Shown: in pieces, positions 25,700 through 34,494 of the stretch
Layout: each line of letters begins with the position of its first letter
Position numbering within the stretch: position 1 is the first letter of the stretch
Assembly (NCBI GenBank): GCA_947170725.1
Contig: CAMVUM010000004.1
Span: forward strand, 85,552 to 149,551
Direction: 5' to 3'
Origin: an uncultured Prevotella sp.
GTDB taxonomy: Bacteria; Bacteroidota; Bacteroidia; Bacteroidales; Bacteroidaceae
DNA length: 64,000 nucleotides
The notes under the pieces: generated by a model
Databases searched by the model: none
Seen by the model: the letters and a program-made list of their open reading frames with translations, nothing else
Told to the model about the DNA's origin: nothing
Program-made: the position numbers and the translations under genes

Positions 25700-27411
25700 T
25701 TGTTTATCTTGGCCCAAGTGTCTTTCAACCCTACTGTACGGTTGAACACCAACTTCTCAGGTGTGGAATCCGCGTCTATTGTGAAGTATCCGATGCGCTG
25801 GAACTGGAGGTAGTCTCCCGGCTTCTTCTCTGTCAGATATTTCTCCACGAAGCAGTTTGTCAGCACCGTGAGCGAATCGGGGTTGAGCAGCTCGCGGAAA
25901 TCCCTTTCGTCAGCCGACGGATTCTCAACGCTGAACAGACGGTCGTACAGCCGGACCTCTGCCGGCAGACAGTGGTCGGCGCTCAGCCAGTGGAGCGTGC
26001 CTTTGACCTTGCGGTTGGCACCTTCCAGACCGCTTTTGCTCAGCGGGTCATATTCGGCATAGATTTCCTCGATTTCGCCATTGTCGTTCTTTTTGCATCC
26101 CGTGCACATTACTATATATGCGTTCTTCAGGCGCACTTCCTTTCCGGGCGACATGCGGAAGAACTTCTTCGGAGCGTCTTCCATGAAGTCGTCGCGCTCT
26201 ATCCACAGTTCTCGGCTGAACGTGATGGTGTGTGTGCCGTCGGCCTCGTTTTCCGGGTTGTTGATGGCCTCCATCTCCTCGGTCTGTCCCTCGGGATAGT
26301 TTGTGATGATCAGCTTCACGGGATTGAGCACGGCCGACACGCGGCAGGAACGTGCGTTGAGGTCGTCGCGCACGGCTGCTTCAAGAAGCGCGTAGTCGTT
26401 GAGCGCGTCAAACTTAGTATATCCAATGGAGCGGATGAAGTTGCGTATGCTCTTCGCCGAGTAGCCGCGGCGGCGCATACCGCAGATGGTGGGCATGCGT
26501 GGGTCGTCCCATCCGTTGACAAGATGTTCGTCTACGAGTGTGTGGAGCTTACGTTTGCTCATCACCGTGTATGTCAGGTTGAGACGGTTGAACTCAATCT
26601 GTCGCGGGCGATAGTCGGCCGTCTTGCCCGTCTCTGCCTCATATTCCTTCAGAAGGTCAACGAACTTGTCGTAGAGCGGACGGTGGGGCACAAACTCCAG
26701 CGTGCAGATGGAGTGGGTGACGCCCTCGAAATAGTCGCTCTGACCATGTGCGAAGTCATACATGGGGTATGCGTGCCATTTTGTTCCCGTGCGGTGGTGC
26801 GGTGTTTGTATGATGCGATAGATCACCGGATCACGGAAGTGCATGTTCGGGTTGGCCATGTCAAGCTTGGCGCGTAGGACCATTGAGCCTTCCACGGCCT
26901 CGGCCGTGTTCATCCGCTCGAAGAGCGCCATGTTTTCCTCAACGGGTCTGTCTCGGTAGGGGCTGGCTGTTCCCGGCGTGGTCGGTGTGCCTTTCTGAGC
27001 GGCAATCTGCTCGGATGTCTGCTCGTCAACGTAGGCCAGACCTTTCTTTATCATCCATACGGCAAAGTCCCACAACTGCTGGAAATAGTCGGAAGCGTAA
27101 TAAACATCGCCCCACTTGAATCCGAGCCATTGGATGTCGTTCAGTATGGAGTCAACATATTCGGTGTCTTCCTTTGAGGGGTTTGTGTCGTCGAAGCGGA
27201 GATTGCATACGCCGCCGTAGTTCTCGGCCACGCCGAAGTCCATGCAGATAGCCTTGGCATGTCCTATGTGCAGGTAGCCGTTCGGTTCCGGCGGAAATCG
27301 TGTCTGAATCCTGCTTCCGTTCTTTCCTTCGGCAAGATCGGCTTCCACCATCTGCTCAACGAAGCTCAAACTCTTTTTCTCTTCATTTTCTGTGCAGTTC
27401 TTCTCAACCAT
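25696..27411 (-). CDS. glnS: Glutaminyl-tRNA synthetase
   Basis: A 571-residue class I aminoacyl-tRNA synthetase. The HIGH motif appears as PPEPNGYLHIGHAKAI near residues 40-56, with LRFDDTNPSKEDTEYVDSI after it and a KMSKS-type VMSKRKL near 280. GWDDPRMPTICGMRRRGYS is characteristic of GlnRS. The C-terminal beta-barrel anticodon-binding region (about 340-560) is complete. Length matches the bacterial enzyme, without the extra C-terminal YqeY domain found in some lineages. A -7 box lies upstream at 27446-27453. Confidence 0.98.
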   Translation of the reverse strand: MVEKNCTENEEKKSLSFVEQMVEADLAEGKNGSRIQTRFPPEPNGYLHIGHAKAICMDFGVAENYGGVCNLRFDDTNPSKEDTEYVDSILNDIQWLGFKWGDVYYASDYFQQLWDFAVWMIKKGLAYVDEQTSEQIAAQKGTPTTPGTASPYRDRPVEENMALFERMNTAEAVEGSMVLRAKLDMANPNMHFRDPVIYRIIQTPHHRTGTKWHAYPMYDFAHGQSDYFEGVTHSICTLEFVPHRPLYDKFVDLLKEYEAETGKTADYRPRQIEFNRLNLTYTVMSKRKLHTLVDEHLVNGWDDPRMPTICGMRRRGYSAKSIRNFIRSIGYTKFDALNDYALLEAAVRDDLNARSCRVSAVLNPVKLIITNYPEGQTEEMEAINNPENEADGTHTITFSRELWIERDDFMEDAPKKFFRMSPGKEVRLKNAYIVMCTGCKKNDNGEIEEIYAEYDPLSKSGLEGANRKVKGTLHWLSADHCLPAEVRLYDRLFSVENPSADERDFRELLNPDSLTVLTNCFVEKYLTEKKPGDYLQFQRIGYFTIDADSTPEKLVFNRTVGLKDTWAKINK

Positions 27412-27445
27412 AATTATTGATAATGTTATTTTGTTTTTGAAACTG

Positions 27446-27453
27446 CAAAGGTA
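27446..27453 (-). promoter_or_regulatory. Probable -7 box for glnS
   Basis: The minus strand reads TACCTTTG, a full match to TAnnTTTG, 35 bp upstream of the glnS start codon. Confidence 0.65.
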
Positions 27454-27799
27454 GCAAATTAATTTCTAATACCTTATTTATATAGTGGATTTTTTTTTGA
27501 ACATGCCGTTGCGGGGGATAATTGTGGGGCGTGATCACGGTTGCTCGGAGTTTTTTTTGCTAAAAATGCGGGGATATCGCTTCGCGATGTTTGTTGAATA
27601 TCAATTGATTATGCCAACGTGCCGAAAGCACATCCCTAAAGTTTCATGGTTTTGTGCCGCTATTTCGGGAAGCCGTGATTGCTGTCTCCATGCTTATATG
27701 TCTGAGGGTTTTGTTTGTTATGTCGTGTCGGATACGTCACGATGTGGTGTCTTTACAAATCCCTTCATCCGCTAATGATGCTTTTTATGTCGCGAAAAT

Positions 27800-28110
27800 A
27801 TCACGGAATTTAACACTTGAAAATTCTCAAAATAGAATGGCGCAGCGCGGAAATATTGACATTCAGTTGCCGTTGTCATCCAAAATCCTGCCCGTTGTAG
27901 AGCCGGGAGAGCCTCCCTGCTCTACAACGGGGCCGCTTTCACGTTCCAACGAGGCCGCCGTTGCAACGTGAAAGCGGCCCCGCGGGAAGGTCGTAAGGCC
28001 CTTACGGCAGAATAAAAACACAAAAAAAATTGCACACTTGCGTCGGTATTGTCGCAACGTATTGACATTCAGAGAATAAAAGATGCACGCGCAAAACTCG
28101 CGAATTTACG
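27800..28110. repeat. Palindromic intergenic element, copy 2
   Basis: Three nested or adjacent palindromes: CCCGTTGTAGAG (27891-27902) with 27920-27931; GGGGCCGCTTTCACGTT (27929-27945) with 27965-27981; and CGTAAGGCCCTTACGG near 27992-28007. The outer flanks match copy 1 near 14.9 kb (CAAAATAGAA, GGAAATATTGACATTC on the left; TTGCACACTT and ATGCACGCGC on the right). The rest of the 27412-28319 gap holds no recognisable gene. Confidence 0.75.
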
Positions 28111-28183
28111 GCCAAATGGTTTTTATTTCAGAATATTGCAAGGATTTGAAGGTGTTTGTCAGGATGTTTCCGAGTTTTTAACA

Positions 28184-28236
28184 ATCAAACACACTCCTCT
28201 TCCTCCAAAGGGGTGGGGAAGAGGGGTGTGTTTGAT
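28184..28236 (-). terminator. 20-bp stem-loop downstream of the C11 protease gene
   Basis: 28184-28203 pairs with 28217-28236 over 20 positions with one G-U wobble. It lies past the stop of the minus-strand protease gene. It lacks a strong T-run, so terminator function is likely but not certain. Confidence 0.6.
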
Positions 28237-28319
28237 GGGAATTGTAGAGACGCCGCACTGTGGCGTCTGCCATTATTTATTGGATGATTTTCAACGCTGA
28301 GCCACAAATTCGCAAAGGC

Positions 28320-29597
28320 TTACTCAACGCCCTCGCCGGATTCCGGCGTAAGGAACTCACCGACTCCGGCGGCCCAGTACCATTCCATCTGTCTGGCGTC
28401 CTGATTGTAGCTGAGCCCCTGAAAGTCATATACGTCCAACGGGATGAACATGCTCATGCAACCGTAGTCTTCTTCTTTCGCGTTGAAAGAGAAGTCGATG
28501 GGGTAGGCCGTCAGCCATTTCGTGCTCACGGCCTTATGTATGACGGCCCTGTCGAGCGCCGACTTCCATTGCAGATACGTCTTCTCATGGCTGTTGACGA
28601 TGTTCTTGCGTATGATGTCGTCAATGTCGAAAAGGATTTTTGTCATGTTCCGTTCCGAGTGGGTCCTGTAGTAGACAACGCCGTCGGTGACGGTCTGATC
28701 GTTTTTCGCCATCAGCTTTACTACTTCCCTTGTCGCCACGGCGAGGTTCTCCATCTCCGACGTGCGCACGACGGACATCGGGACGCGGTCGTTGGTGTTG
28801 ACCTTCATGGCGGTGTAGGTGTCGGCTACGCCTTTATAGAAATCCTCATCGCTGTTGAACAGCGTGGAAACAATCTTGTCGTATGGAGCTCCGCAGGCAG
28901 GAGTCTCGGCCGGTGAGGCTATGATATAGTCGGCTGCATGGCGCAGTTCGAAGGCTGTTTCTGCCGTCTGGAAGTTGCAGCAGTCGGCAAATATGAACTT
29001 CAGCTTGTGCGAAAGTTCCTCCAGAACGTTGGCCATGGTGGGAATGTTCATCCATTTTCCCCTTCCTGCGGCGCTGTTGGTGCCCGTGTCCCATCCGTAT
29101 GCCCGGTGGAGCTTGCCCGTTGAGGCAGTGCTGGCGGCGATGGAGTCTTTCTCAATGAGCCATCCGCTGGCGTGTCCCCAGAGCACGAGTCCGTAGTCTT
29201 CGGCAGGATAGTGGTCCATCATCCACTGCAATGTCTCCCTCATCCGCTCCGGGTCGGAGGCATAGAAGTCCTCCTCAGGACGGAAGCGTGTGTCTTTCGT
29301 GATTTCTCCGTTGCTGACGACGCCGACATACGGCAGCTCCGTCTTGCTCGCCCTGTCAACGAAGACCACGAGGTTTGAACCGTAGGGGATGGCCTCGGAG
29401 GCACGTATCATCTCGTTGAGGTCGCTTGTGGCGTTGCCCGAGAGATTGTTCTCAGCCATGATGTAGACCATTACCGTGCGCGCCGGATGGGAGTCGACAA
29501 CAGGATCAATCGTGGGTGAAACGTCTTCATCATCGCTGCTGCAGCCCGTAAGCACCATGGCAAGGGTCGTCAGCATAACCAGTAAATGTCTCATCAT
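28320..29597 (-). CDS. Clostripain-family (peptidase C11) lipoprotein
   Basis: 425 residues from the ATG at 29597. The start is chosen because MMRHLLVMLTTLAMVLTGCS is a lipoprotein signal with lipobox LTGC, and because the promoter -7 box (29613-29620) lies inside the longer reading that begins at 29663. The C11 caspase-like fold shows TVMVYIMAENNLSG, the catalytic His in LVLWGHASGW, and the catalytic Cys in FADCCNFQTAE (either of two Cys), followed by ASPAETPACGAPY. C11 proteases usually cleave after Arg or Lys. As a lipoprotein it is anchored in the envelope, probably at the outer membrane or surface. Confidence 0.92.
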   Translation of the reverse strand: MMRHLLVMLTTLAMVLTGCSSDDEDVSPTIDPVVDSHPARTVMVYIMAENNLSGNATSDLNEMIRASEAIPYGSNLVVFVDRASKTELPYVGVVSNGEITKDTRFRPEEDFYASDPERMRETLQWMMDHYPAEDYGLVLWGHASGWLIEKDSIAASTASTGKLHRAYGWDTGTNSAAGRGKWMNIPTMANVLEELSHKLKFIFADCCNFQTAETAFELRHAADYIIASPAETPACGAPYDKIVSTLFNSDEDFYKGVADTYTAMKVNTNDRVPMSVVRTSEMENLAVATREVVKLMAKNDQTVTDGVVYYRTHSERNMTKILFDIDDIIRKNIVNSHEKTYLQWKSALDRAVIHKAVSTKWLTAYPIDFSFNAKEEDYGCMSMFIPLDVYDFQGLSYNQDARQMEWYWAAGVGEFLTPESGEGVE

Positions 29598-29612
29598 ATA
29601 ATTATTTTTGGG

Positions 29613-29620
29613 CAAAGTTA
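29613..29620 (-). promoter_or_regulatory. -7 box for the C11 protease gene
   Basis: The minus strand reads TAACTTTG, 16 bp upstream of the chosen start at 29597. It decides against the upstream Met at 29663. Confidence 0.7.
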
Positions 29621-29642
29621 CACTTTTTTTATTAATAGTTTG

Positions 29643-29650
29643 TACCTTTG
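29643..29650 (+). promoter_or_regulatory. -7 box for the GH25 gene
   Basis: TACCTTTG matches TAnnTTTG and lies 23 bp upstream of the GH25 start codon. It is only 22 bp from the opposing -7 box of the protease gene, so the two promoters are back to back. Confidence 0.7.
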
Positions 29651-29672
29651 TGCCTAAATTCATTGCAGAGTA

Positions 29673-30407
29673 ATGAGAAAATTGATTATAATTATTTCAG
29701 TCTTTTTACCGTTATGTGCATGGGCGCAGGATAGCTTTGAACAATGTGAGGACACTTGTACCCACATTCATGGCATAGACCTCAGCCACTATCAGGGTGA
29801 TGTTTTCTGGCAGGCCGTCGGTGAGAACGCCAAGACGGCATATGTCTATCTGAAGGCGACGGAGGGCGGTGACAGGATTGACCATAGATACGAGCAGAAC
29901 ATAGAAATGGCAAAGCGCAACGGACTGAAAGTAGGCAGCTATCATTTCTATCGCCCCAAAACCGACCAACGGCTTCAGTTGGCCAATTTCATGGCCCAAT
30001 GTCTGCCGGAGCAGCAGGACCTTCTCCCAATGATTGACATCGAGACGGCCGGCGGCTATGGCACAGAGGAATTCTGTGATTCGCTGTTCAAGTTTCTTCA
30101 GCTTGTGGAAGAGGCTTACGGACAGAAACCGCTTCTCTATACGTACACCAATTTCTATAATAAGCATCTTTGCGGAAAGCTTGGCGGCTACAAGCTCATG
30201 ATAGCCCAATATACCGACCGTGAACCGGTGTTGGCCGATGGAAGTGATTTCACTATGTGGCAGTACACATGTAAAGGACATATTGACGGTGTCGTAGGAT
30301 ATGTCGACAAGAGTCGCTTCATGGGACGGCACGGACTGAGGGAGATATGCTTCCGTCACGACATTGTCGTAGAAGAGAAAGACAATGAAGAACAAACGAA
30401 CGAATAA
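29673..30407 (+). CDS. GH25 lysozyme-like muramidase, secreted
   Basis: 244 residues with a signal peptide (MRKLIIIISVFLPLCAWAQ). The GH25 catalytic domain spans about 32-215: HGIDLSHYQGDVFWQAV holds the first catalytic Asp, AYVYLKATEGGDRIDHRY follows, GSYHFYRPK is typical, and LLPMIDIETAGGYG holds the DxE pair. Family members cleave the N-acetylmuramic acid to N-acetylglucosamine bond of peptidoglycan. The acidic C-terminal tail is short and there is no cell-wall-binding module. The zinc-ribbon protein gene follows 14 bp later, suggesting one transcript. Confidence 0.93.
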   Translation: MRKLIIIISVFLPLCAWAQDSFEQCEDTCTHIHGIDLSHYQGDVFWQAVGENAKTAYVYLKATEGGDRIDHRYEQNIEMAKRNGLKVGSYHFYRPKTDQRLQLANFMAQCLPEQQDLLPMIDIETAGGYGTEEFCDSLFKFLQLVEEAYGQKPLLYTYTNFYNKHLCGKLGGYKLMIAQYTDREPVLADGSDFTMWQYTCKGHIDGVVGYVDKSRFMGRHGLREICFRHDIVVEEKDNEEQTNE

Positions 30408-30421
30408 AGAACTATAATGAT

Positions 30422-31549
30422 ATGGCAATAATCAAGTGTCCGGAGTGCGGCCATCAGGTCAGCGATCAGGCCAAGACGTGTCCCAGTTGCGGGATTGATA
30501 TAGCGGGTAAGGTCATGAGATGCCCGGAGTGTGGAGACATTGTGTTTAGCGACAGTGATGAGTGTCCCAACTGCCATCACCCGCTGACAGTCGTCGACGC
30601 GCGGCCGCATCCGGTGATGTTGCAGCCGCAGGTGACGGCAGAGCAGGAAACGACACAGGCGAAAGGCGGAATGCGGAAGTCTTATGTCGTACTTATCGTG
30701 GCTTTTGTCATAGCTTTGCTCGCCGTCTTCGTCAGTCTTTATTTCTATAAGACAACACAGGACAAGAACGAGCTTGACGCCTACGAGAACGCCATGGCCA
30801 GCGGCGAGCCGGCTGTGCTACAGAATTTCCTCGATATTTATCCCGATGCGCCACAGGAACACCGTGACTCCATCATGACCCATCTCGAGCAGCTCCGTCA
30901 GGTTGACACAGAATGGGACAACGCTGTACGCAACGGCTCAAAGACGGCTCTGGAACGTTACATCCAGCTCCATCCCGGCAGCATCCGCGTCACTGAAGCG
31001 CGTCTGAAGATAGATTCGCTCGATTGGCTCGCTGCCAAGACGGCCGACACCCCCGAGGCTTATCAGGCCTACATCGACAGCCATCTTGACAATGGTCTTC
31101 ACCTTGACGAGGCCCGCATCATGTTCGATAAATCGGAAGGACTCCGCATTACGGACGATGACCGGACGATGATAAGCAGTCTTTTTGATAACTATTTCAT
31201 GGCTCTTGCCAACAACGAGGAGGCTTCTCTCACCGAGACGCTCAGCGGTGTGCTCGGCAGTTTCCTCCATAAGGAGAACGCCACGAAGACAGACGTCATG
31301 ACATACATGAAGAAGCTTCATGCTCCTGACGACATCACTGGCATGACATTCTCCCTGAACAACGACTGGAAAATAGAGAAGACCGACGCCGGTGACGGAC
31401 GTTACGGCTATACCGTGGCTTTCTCCGTTGACCACCGTATAAACCGCGAGGACAAAACCAAGGAGACTTTCTGCACTTATAACGTAGAGGCGAAGGTTTC
31501 ACCGGACCATAAAATCAGTGATCTGAACATGAAGAAAATAGTGCCTTAG
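30422..31549 (+). CDS. Membrane protein with two N-terminal zinc ribbons
   Basis: 375 residues. Two CxxC...CxxC zinc ribbons occupy residues about 4-25 (CPECGHQVSDQAKTCPSCG) and 32-52 (CPECGDIVFSDSDECPNCH). A linker leads to one transmembrane helix (about 85-108, SYVVLIVAFVIALLAVFVSL). The remaining C-terminal part, probably extracytoplasmic, contains helical repeats similar to TPR-like spacing (about 115-220) and a cystatin/NTF2-like ending of unknown type. The role is unknown; this layout is common in Bacteroidetes. It is probably co-transcribed with the GH25 gene, and a strong hairpin follows. Confidence 0.85.
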   Translation: MAIIKCPECGHQVSDQAKTCPSCGIDIAGKVMRCPECGDIVFSDSDECPNCHHPLTVVDARPHPVMLQPQVTAEQETTQAKGGMRKSYVVLIVAFVIALLAVFVSLYFYKTTQDKNELDAYENAMASGEPAVLQNFLDIYPDAPQEHRDSIMTHLEQLRQVDTEWDNAVRNGSKTALERYIQLHPGSIRVTEARLKIDSLDWLAAKTADTPEAYQAYIDSHLDNGLHLDEARIMFDKSEGLRITDDDRTMISSLFDNYFMALANNEEASLTETLSGVLGSFLHKENATKTDVMTYMKKLHAPDDITGMTFSLNNDWKIEKTDAGDGRYGYTVAFSVDHRINREDKTKETFCTYNVEAKVSPDHKISDLNMKKIVP

Positions 31550-31562
31550 AATATTAAGACGG

Positions 31563-31618
31563 CCGTTCATGCAGAGACAGGAACATGGCTGTGCCCGACT
31601 TTGTCTCTGCATGAACGG
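31563..31618 (+). terminator. 17-bp perfect stem-loop after the zinc-ribbon gene
   Basis: CCGTTCATGCAGAGACA (31563-31579) pairs exactly with 31602-31618. It lies 14 bp after the stop codon. Confidence 0.75.
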
Positions 31619-31658
31619 AATGATGTCTTCGCTATATTAAGGTCTTATAATTAAGGAA

Positions 31659-31714
31659 ATAAGGGACAACAGCTTTGGAATATAGAATCAAAGCTATTGT
31701 CCTTATATTTTTTT
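31659..31714 (+). terminator. Stem-loop with T-run
   Basis: ATAAGGGACAACAGCTTT (31659-31676) pairs with AAAGCTATTGTCCTTAT (31690-31706) with a small mismatch, followed by ATTTTTTTT. It is a second terminator-like structure in the same gap. Confidence 0.7.
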
Positions 31715-31880
31715 CGTCAATATCCTTTTATCTCATTTCAATCTCTCTTTATCTCCATTCAATTTCCTTCCATATCTTTTCAATCTCCTTTTATCTCTCT
31801 TTATCTCCCTTCAATCTAATATTTTCTCCCTCCAATTTCCTATTCTCTCCCTTCAATCTCCTTCTAAATCCCTTTTATTC
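31715..31880. repeat. Degenerate polypyrimidine tandem repeat
   Basis: About 165 bp of almost pure C/T on the plus strand, made of imperfect copies of a unit like CTTTATCTCCCTTCAAT. It abuts the 3' end of the minus-strand nucleotidyltransferase gene. The reading frame through it gives only low-complexity Ser/Phe/Leu sequence and is not a gene. Confidence 0.75.
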
Positions 31881-32984
31881 CTCAATCCTCGACAGCGAGT
31901 TTGCAAAAGTGGAAAAGAAGTTGGTCACGGTCTCTGTCGGATAGTATTTCATGTATTTCGCGCTATGGCGGATCTGCCATATCATGGCGTTCGAGTCGCT
32001 TGTGCGGACGAAAATGTTCTTACCTTGAGTGAAATACCAGTTGTCGTTATGCATGGACGAAAGGCGAAGGACATCGGTGATGACGTTGTTGACGCTGGAA
32101 TCGGAATGGCCGTTCAAGAATGGTATTTCGTCTTCCGTGAAGCCGAAAAGGCGAACCAGCAGGCTGCCCGTCAGGCGCGCCATCCACTGCATTCGCAGCC
32201 GGTCGAGCCATGACTGCAGCTTGACGAAATCGACTTTATCACCGTTTTTGCGGAGGAACATGCCAAGGTCAATGACCTGTTTGAGGCTTATTCCCTCGTT
32301 GAGGATATATCTGACGATACGTATGATGATGTAGAGGAGATTCAGTGTCGGCGGCAAAACTTCAACTTTTGTGCCGTCTATGGTCACGTATGACGAGTCG
32401 CAGCAGTTTATCTCTCTGTTGATTATGTCCTGCAGACGACGGTTGAGGCGCGGGTTGGTGAGTCGTTGCATGCGGTGGTGGTGCTCAATTCTGACACCGT
32501 TCCAAAGATATCTCATCGTCGTCCGCTCTTCAGCCGGCTGTTCAGTGCCGTGGCTGCGAGCCCAGGCGTCGGCCTTGTTGCCTTGGGGGGAATAGGGGAA
32601 GAAGATGTCTATGTCGCCGCCTGCGCGGTGGAAAGGGGTGTCGTACAGTTGTGCCAGACCCTGACCTTTCAGTAGGATAGGGCGCAGTTGCTCCTTGTTC
32701 ATCATTTCGAACAGTTCGGCCAGACAGGTGTTTATTTCTTGGTTGGTCCTCTCTGATTCTTCTGTGATTTTTTTCCATGCTCTTTCCTGTGCTATTGTCA
32801 GTTGCAGGAAGAAGTCGTTCCTGTGGCGTTCAATGCCATCGGCTGTCAGAGCGGACACGCCGTGCATGAGTGCCGTCTGATAGAGGCGGTCCCACTTATA
32901 TGCCGACATAGGCTCTACTTTTTCATGTCCGCCGAATGTTCCGCTACGCAGAAGGCGGAAAAAGTTGCGCTGTACTATATCCAT
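31875..32984 (-). CDS. Nucleotidyltransferase-family protein (PF14907-like)
   Basis: A 369-residue soluble protein. The central motif ILLKGQGLAQLYDTPFHRAGGDIDIFF matches the KG...R..GDIDI core of the uncharacterised nucleotidyltransferase family (NTP_transf_5, PF14907), with the metal-binding Asp pair in GDIDIF; the neighbouring VRIEHHHRM supplies a third acidic residue. Members are often found near polysaccharide or lasso-peptide genes, but no substrate is established. The C-terminal half is helical. The NhaC gene ends 27 bp upstream of its start, so they may share a transcript. Confidence 0.82.
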   Translation of the reverse strand: MDIVQRNFFRLLRSGTFGGHEKVEPMSAYKWDRLYQTALMHGVSALTADGIERHRNDFFLQLTIAQERAWKKITEESERTNQEINTCLAELFEMMNKEQLRPILLKGQGLAQLYDTPFHRAGGDIDIFFPYSPQGNKADAWARSHGTEQPAEERTTMRYLWNGVRIEHHHRMQRLTNPRLNRRLQDIINREINCCDSSYVTIDGTKVEVLPPTLNLLYIIIRIVRYILNEGISLKQVIDLGMFLRKNGDKVDFVKLQSWLDRLRMQWMARLTGSLLVRLFGFTEDEIPFLNGHSDSSVNNVITDVLRLSSMHNDNWYFTQGKNIFVRTSDSNAMIWQIRHSAKYMKYYPTETVTNFFSTFANSLSRIEE

Positions 32985-33011
32985 CGGAAATACGGTTTGT
33001 TCAGTTGCAAT

Positions 33012-34286
33012 CTAAGAATATCTCTTCGGGTATCGGAATACGATTGCCAGGATGGCTATTACGCCGATGCAGAACGGATAGTATAGATACGGGATTATGC
33101 TCACGGGGTTTATAGAGGCAAGTCCGGCAGCCATCAGTATCTGTGCTCCGTAGGGAATGATGCCTTGCATACAGCACGACATGGTGTCCAGGATGCTTGC
33201 GCTCTTGCGGTTGTCCACGCCAAACCGGTCGGCAATCTGCTTGGCTATGCCGCCCACGGTTATTATGGCGACGGTGTTGTTTGCCGTGCAAATGTCCACC
33301 AGAGCTACCAAAGCGGCGATGGACAGCTCGGCTCCGCGTTTGCCTTTGACGTGGCGTGTCATGGTTGTTATGATATAGTCGATGCCTCCGTTGGCCTTTA
33401 TCAGTTCGAGCATGCCGCCCGCCATCATCGTTATTATTATCAGCTCGCCCATTCCGAGGATGCCGTCGCCCATGGCTCCAAACCATCCGTAGATGTCAAA
33501 AGCGCAGTTCGGGATGCCGATTATTCCCGTCAGGGCAATGCCGATGGTAAGCACCGCCATGACATTCATGCCCAACACGGCCACAATGAGCACCACTATA
33601 TATGGCATTACCTTTATATATTCAACCTCCGGAAGGTTCTGCGGAGAGTTCATGTTGTGCCCCATGGCGACATAGAGGAGCAGTATCAAAGCAGCGGCGG
33701 GCATGGCGAGAAAGGAATTGACGCGGAACTTGTCGCTCAGCTTGCATCCTTGTGTGGATGTCGATACAATCGTCGTGTCGGAGATGAACGACAGATTGTC
33801 TCCGAAGAACGAGCCTCCCACCACCACTGCCGTCATCATCGGCACGCTCGTTCCTGTCGAATGGGCGATGCCGGCGGCAATCGGTGTCAGAGCGACAATA
33901 GTCCCGACGCTTGTTCCTACGGCAAGCGAGATGAAGCATGCGGCCAGAAAGAGCCCGGCCAGAAGCATATTCCCAGGCAGCAGTGTCAAGGCGAGATTGA
34001 CGGTGGCGTCAATACAGCCCATCACTTTTGCGCTGTTGGCGAAAGCGCCGGCAAGCACAAATATCCATAGCATCAGCATCATGTTCTCCGTTCCTGCTCC
34101 GCGGTTGAATATGTCGATGCGTTGGCGCAATGGAATACCACCGCTGATGATGATGGCATATACCGACGAAATCATGAACGCCACGGTTATGGGGACTTTG
34201 TAGAAGTCGCCTGCTATGATCGAGGTGACGAGATATAAGCCGATGAATACCAGCAGCGGGCTGAGAGCGATGATACCTTTGGACAT
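33012..34286 (-). CDS. NhaC-family Na+/H+ antiporter-like transporter
   Basis: A 424-residue polytopic membrane protein with about 11 helices. Family signatures: AGTENMMLMLWIFVLAGAFA, ISLAVGTSVGTIVALTPIAAGIA, VVVGGSFFGDNLSFISDTTIVST and the C-terminal ICTANNTVAIITVGGIAKQIA. NhaC-type proteins exchange Na+ for H+, and some relatives carry organic anions with Na+. It lies downstream of the uxaA gene in the same orientation (about 210 bp away, with a hairpin between). The substrate is therefore uncertain, but plain sodium/proton exchange is the default reading. Confidence 0.88.
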   Translation of the reverse strand: MSKGIIALSPLLVFIGLYLVTSIIAGDFYKVPITVAFMISSVYAIIISGGIPLRQRIDIFNRGAGTENMMLMLWIFVLAGAFANSAKVMGCIDATVNLALTLLPGNMLLAGLFLAACFISLAVGTSVGTIVALTPIAAGIAHSTGTSVPMMTAVVVGGSFFGDNLSFISDTTIVSTSTQGCKLSDKFRVNSFLAMPAAALILLLYVAMGHNMNSPQNLPEVEYIKVMPYIVVLIVAVLGMNVMAVLTIGIALTGIIGIPNCAFDIYGWFGAMGDGILGMGELIIITMMAGGMLELIKANGGIDYIITTMTRHVKGKRGAELSIAALVALVDICTANNTVAIITVGGIAKQIADRFGVDNRKSASILDTMSCCMQGIIPYGAQILMAAGLASINPVSIIPYLYYPFCIGVIAILAIVFRYPKRYS

Positions 34287-34408
34287 TTTTACTTTAAACT
34301 TTTAACTTCGTGTAAACAACTATGGCCTGAACTCTTAATTTTAAACTTTCTACTTTCTACTTTACGAATACTGCCGTAGCATGATTAACGACCTGATTCC
34401 TTTTAAAA

Positions 34409-34482
34409 CTTAAACTTGTAACTCTATGTCTGCAAACGTGCCTTACGGCGTTGCGTGCAAATCATAAAGTTACAAGTTTAAG
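34409..34482. terminator. 15-bp stem-loop between nhaC-like and uxaA
   Basis: CTTAAACTTGTAACT (34409-34423) pairs exactly with 34468-34482. It sits just past the uxaA stop on the minus strand and may end or attenuate the uxaA transcript before the antiporter gene. Confidence 0.6.
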
Positions 34483-34494
34483 GTTGGAAGCCTA

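Noticed and set aside
25639..26877. 412-residue plus-strand ORF
   Set aside because: Antisense shadow of glnS, whose motifs are unambiguous on the minus strand.
31675..31944. 89-residue ORF full of Ser, Phe and Leu
   Set aside because: Produced by the polypyrimidine tandem repeat; low complexity and no start context.
33165..34070. 301-residue plus-strand ORF rich in His and Tyr
   Set aside because: Antisense to the NhaC-like gene; composition is that of a complementary-strand reading.
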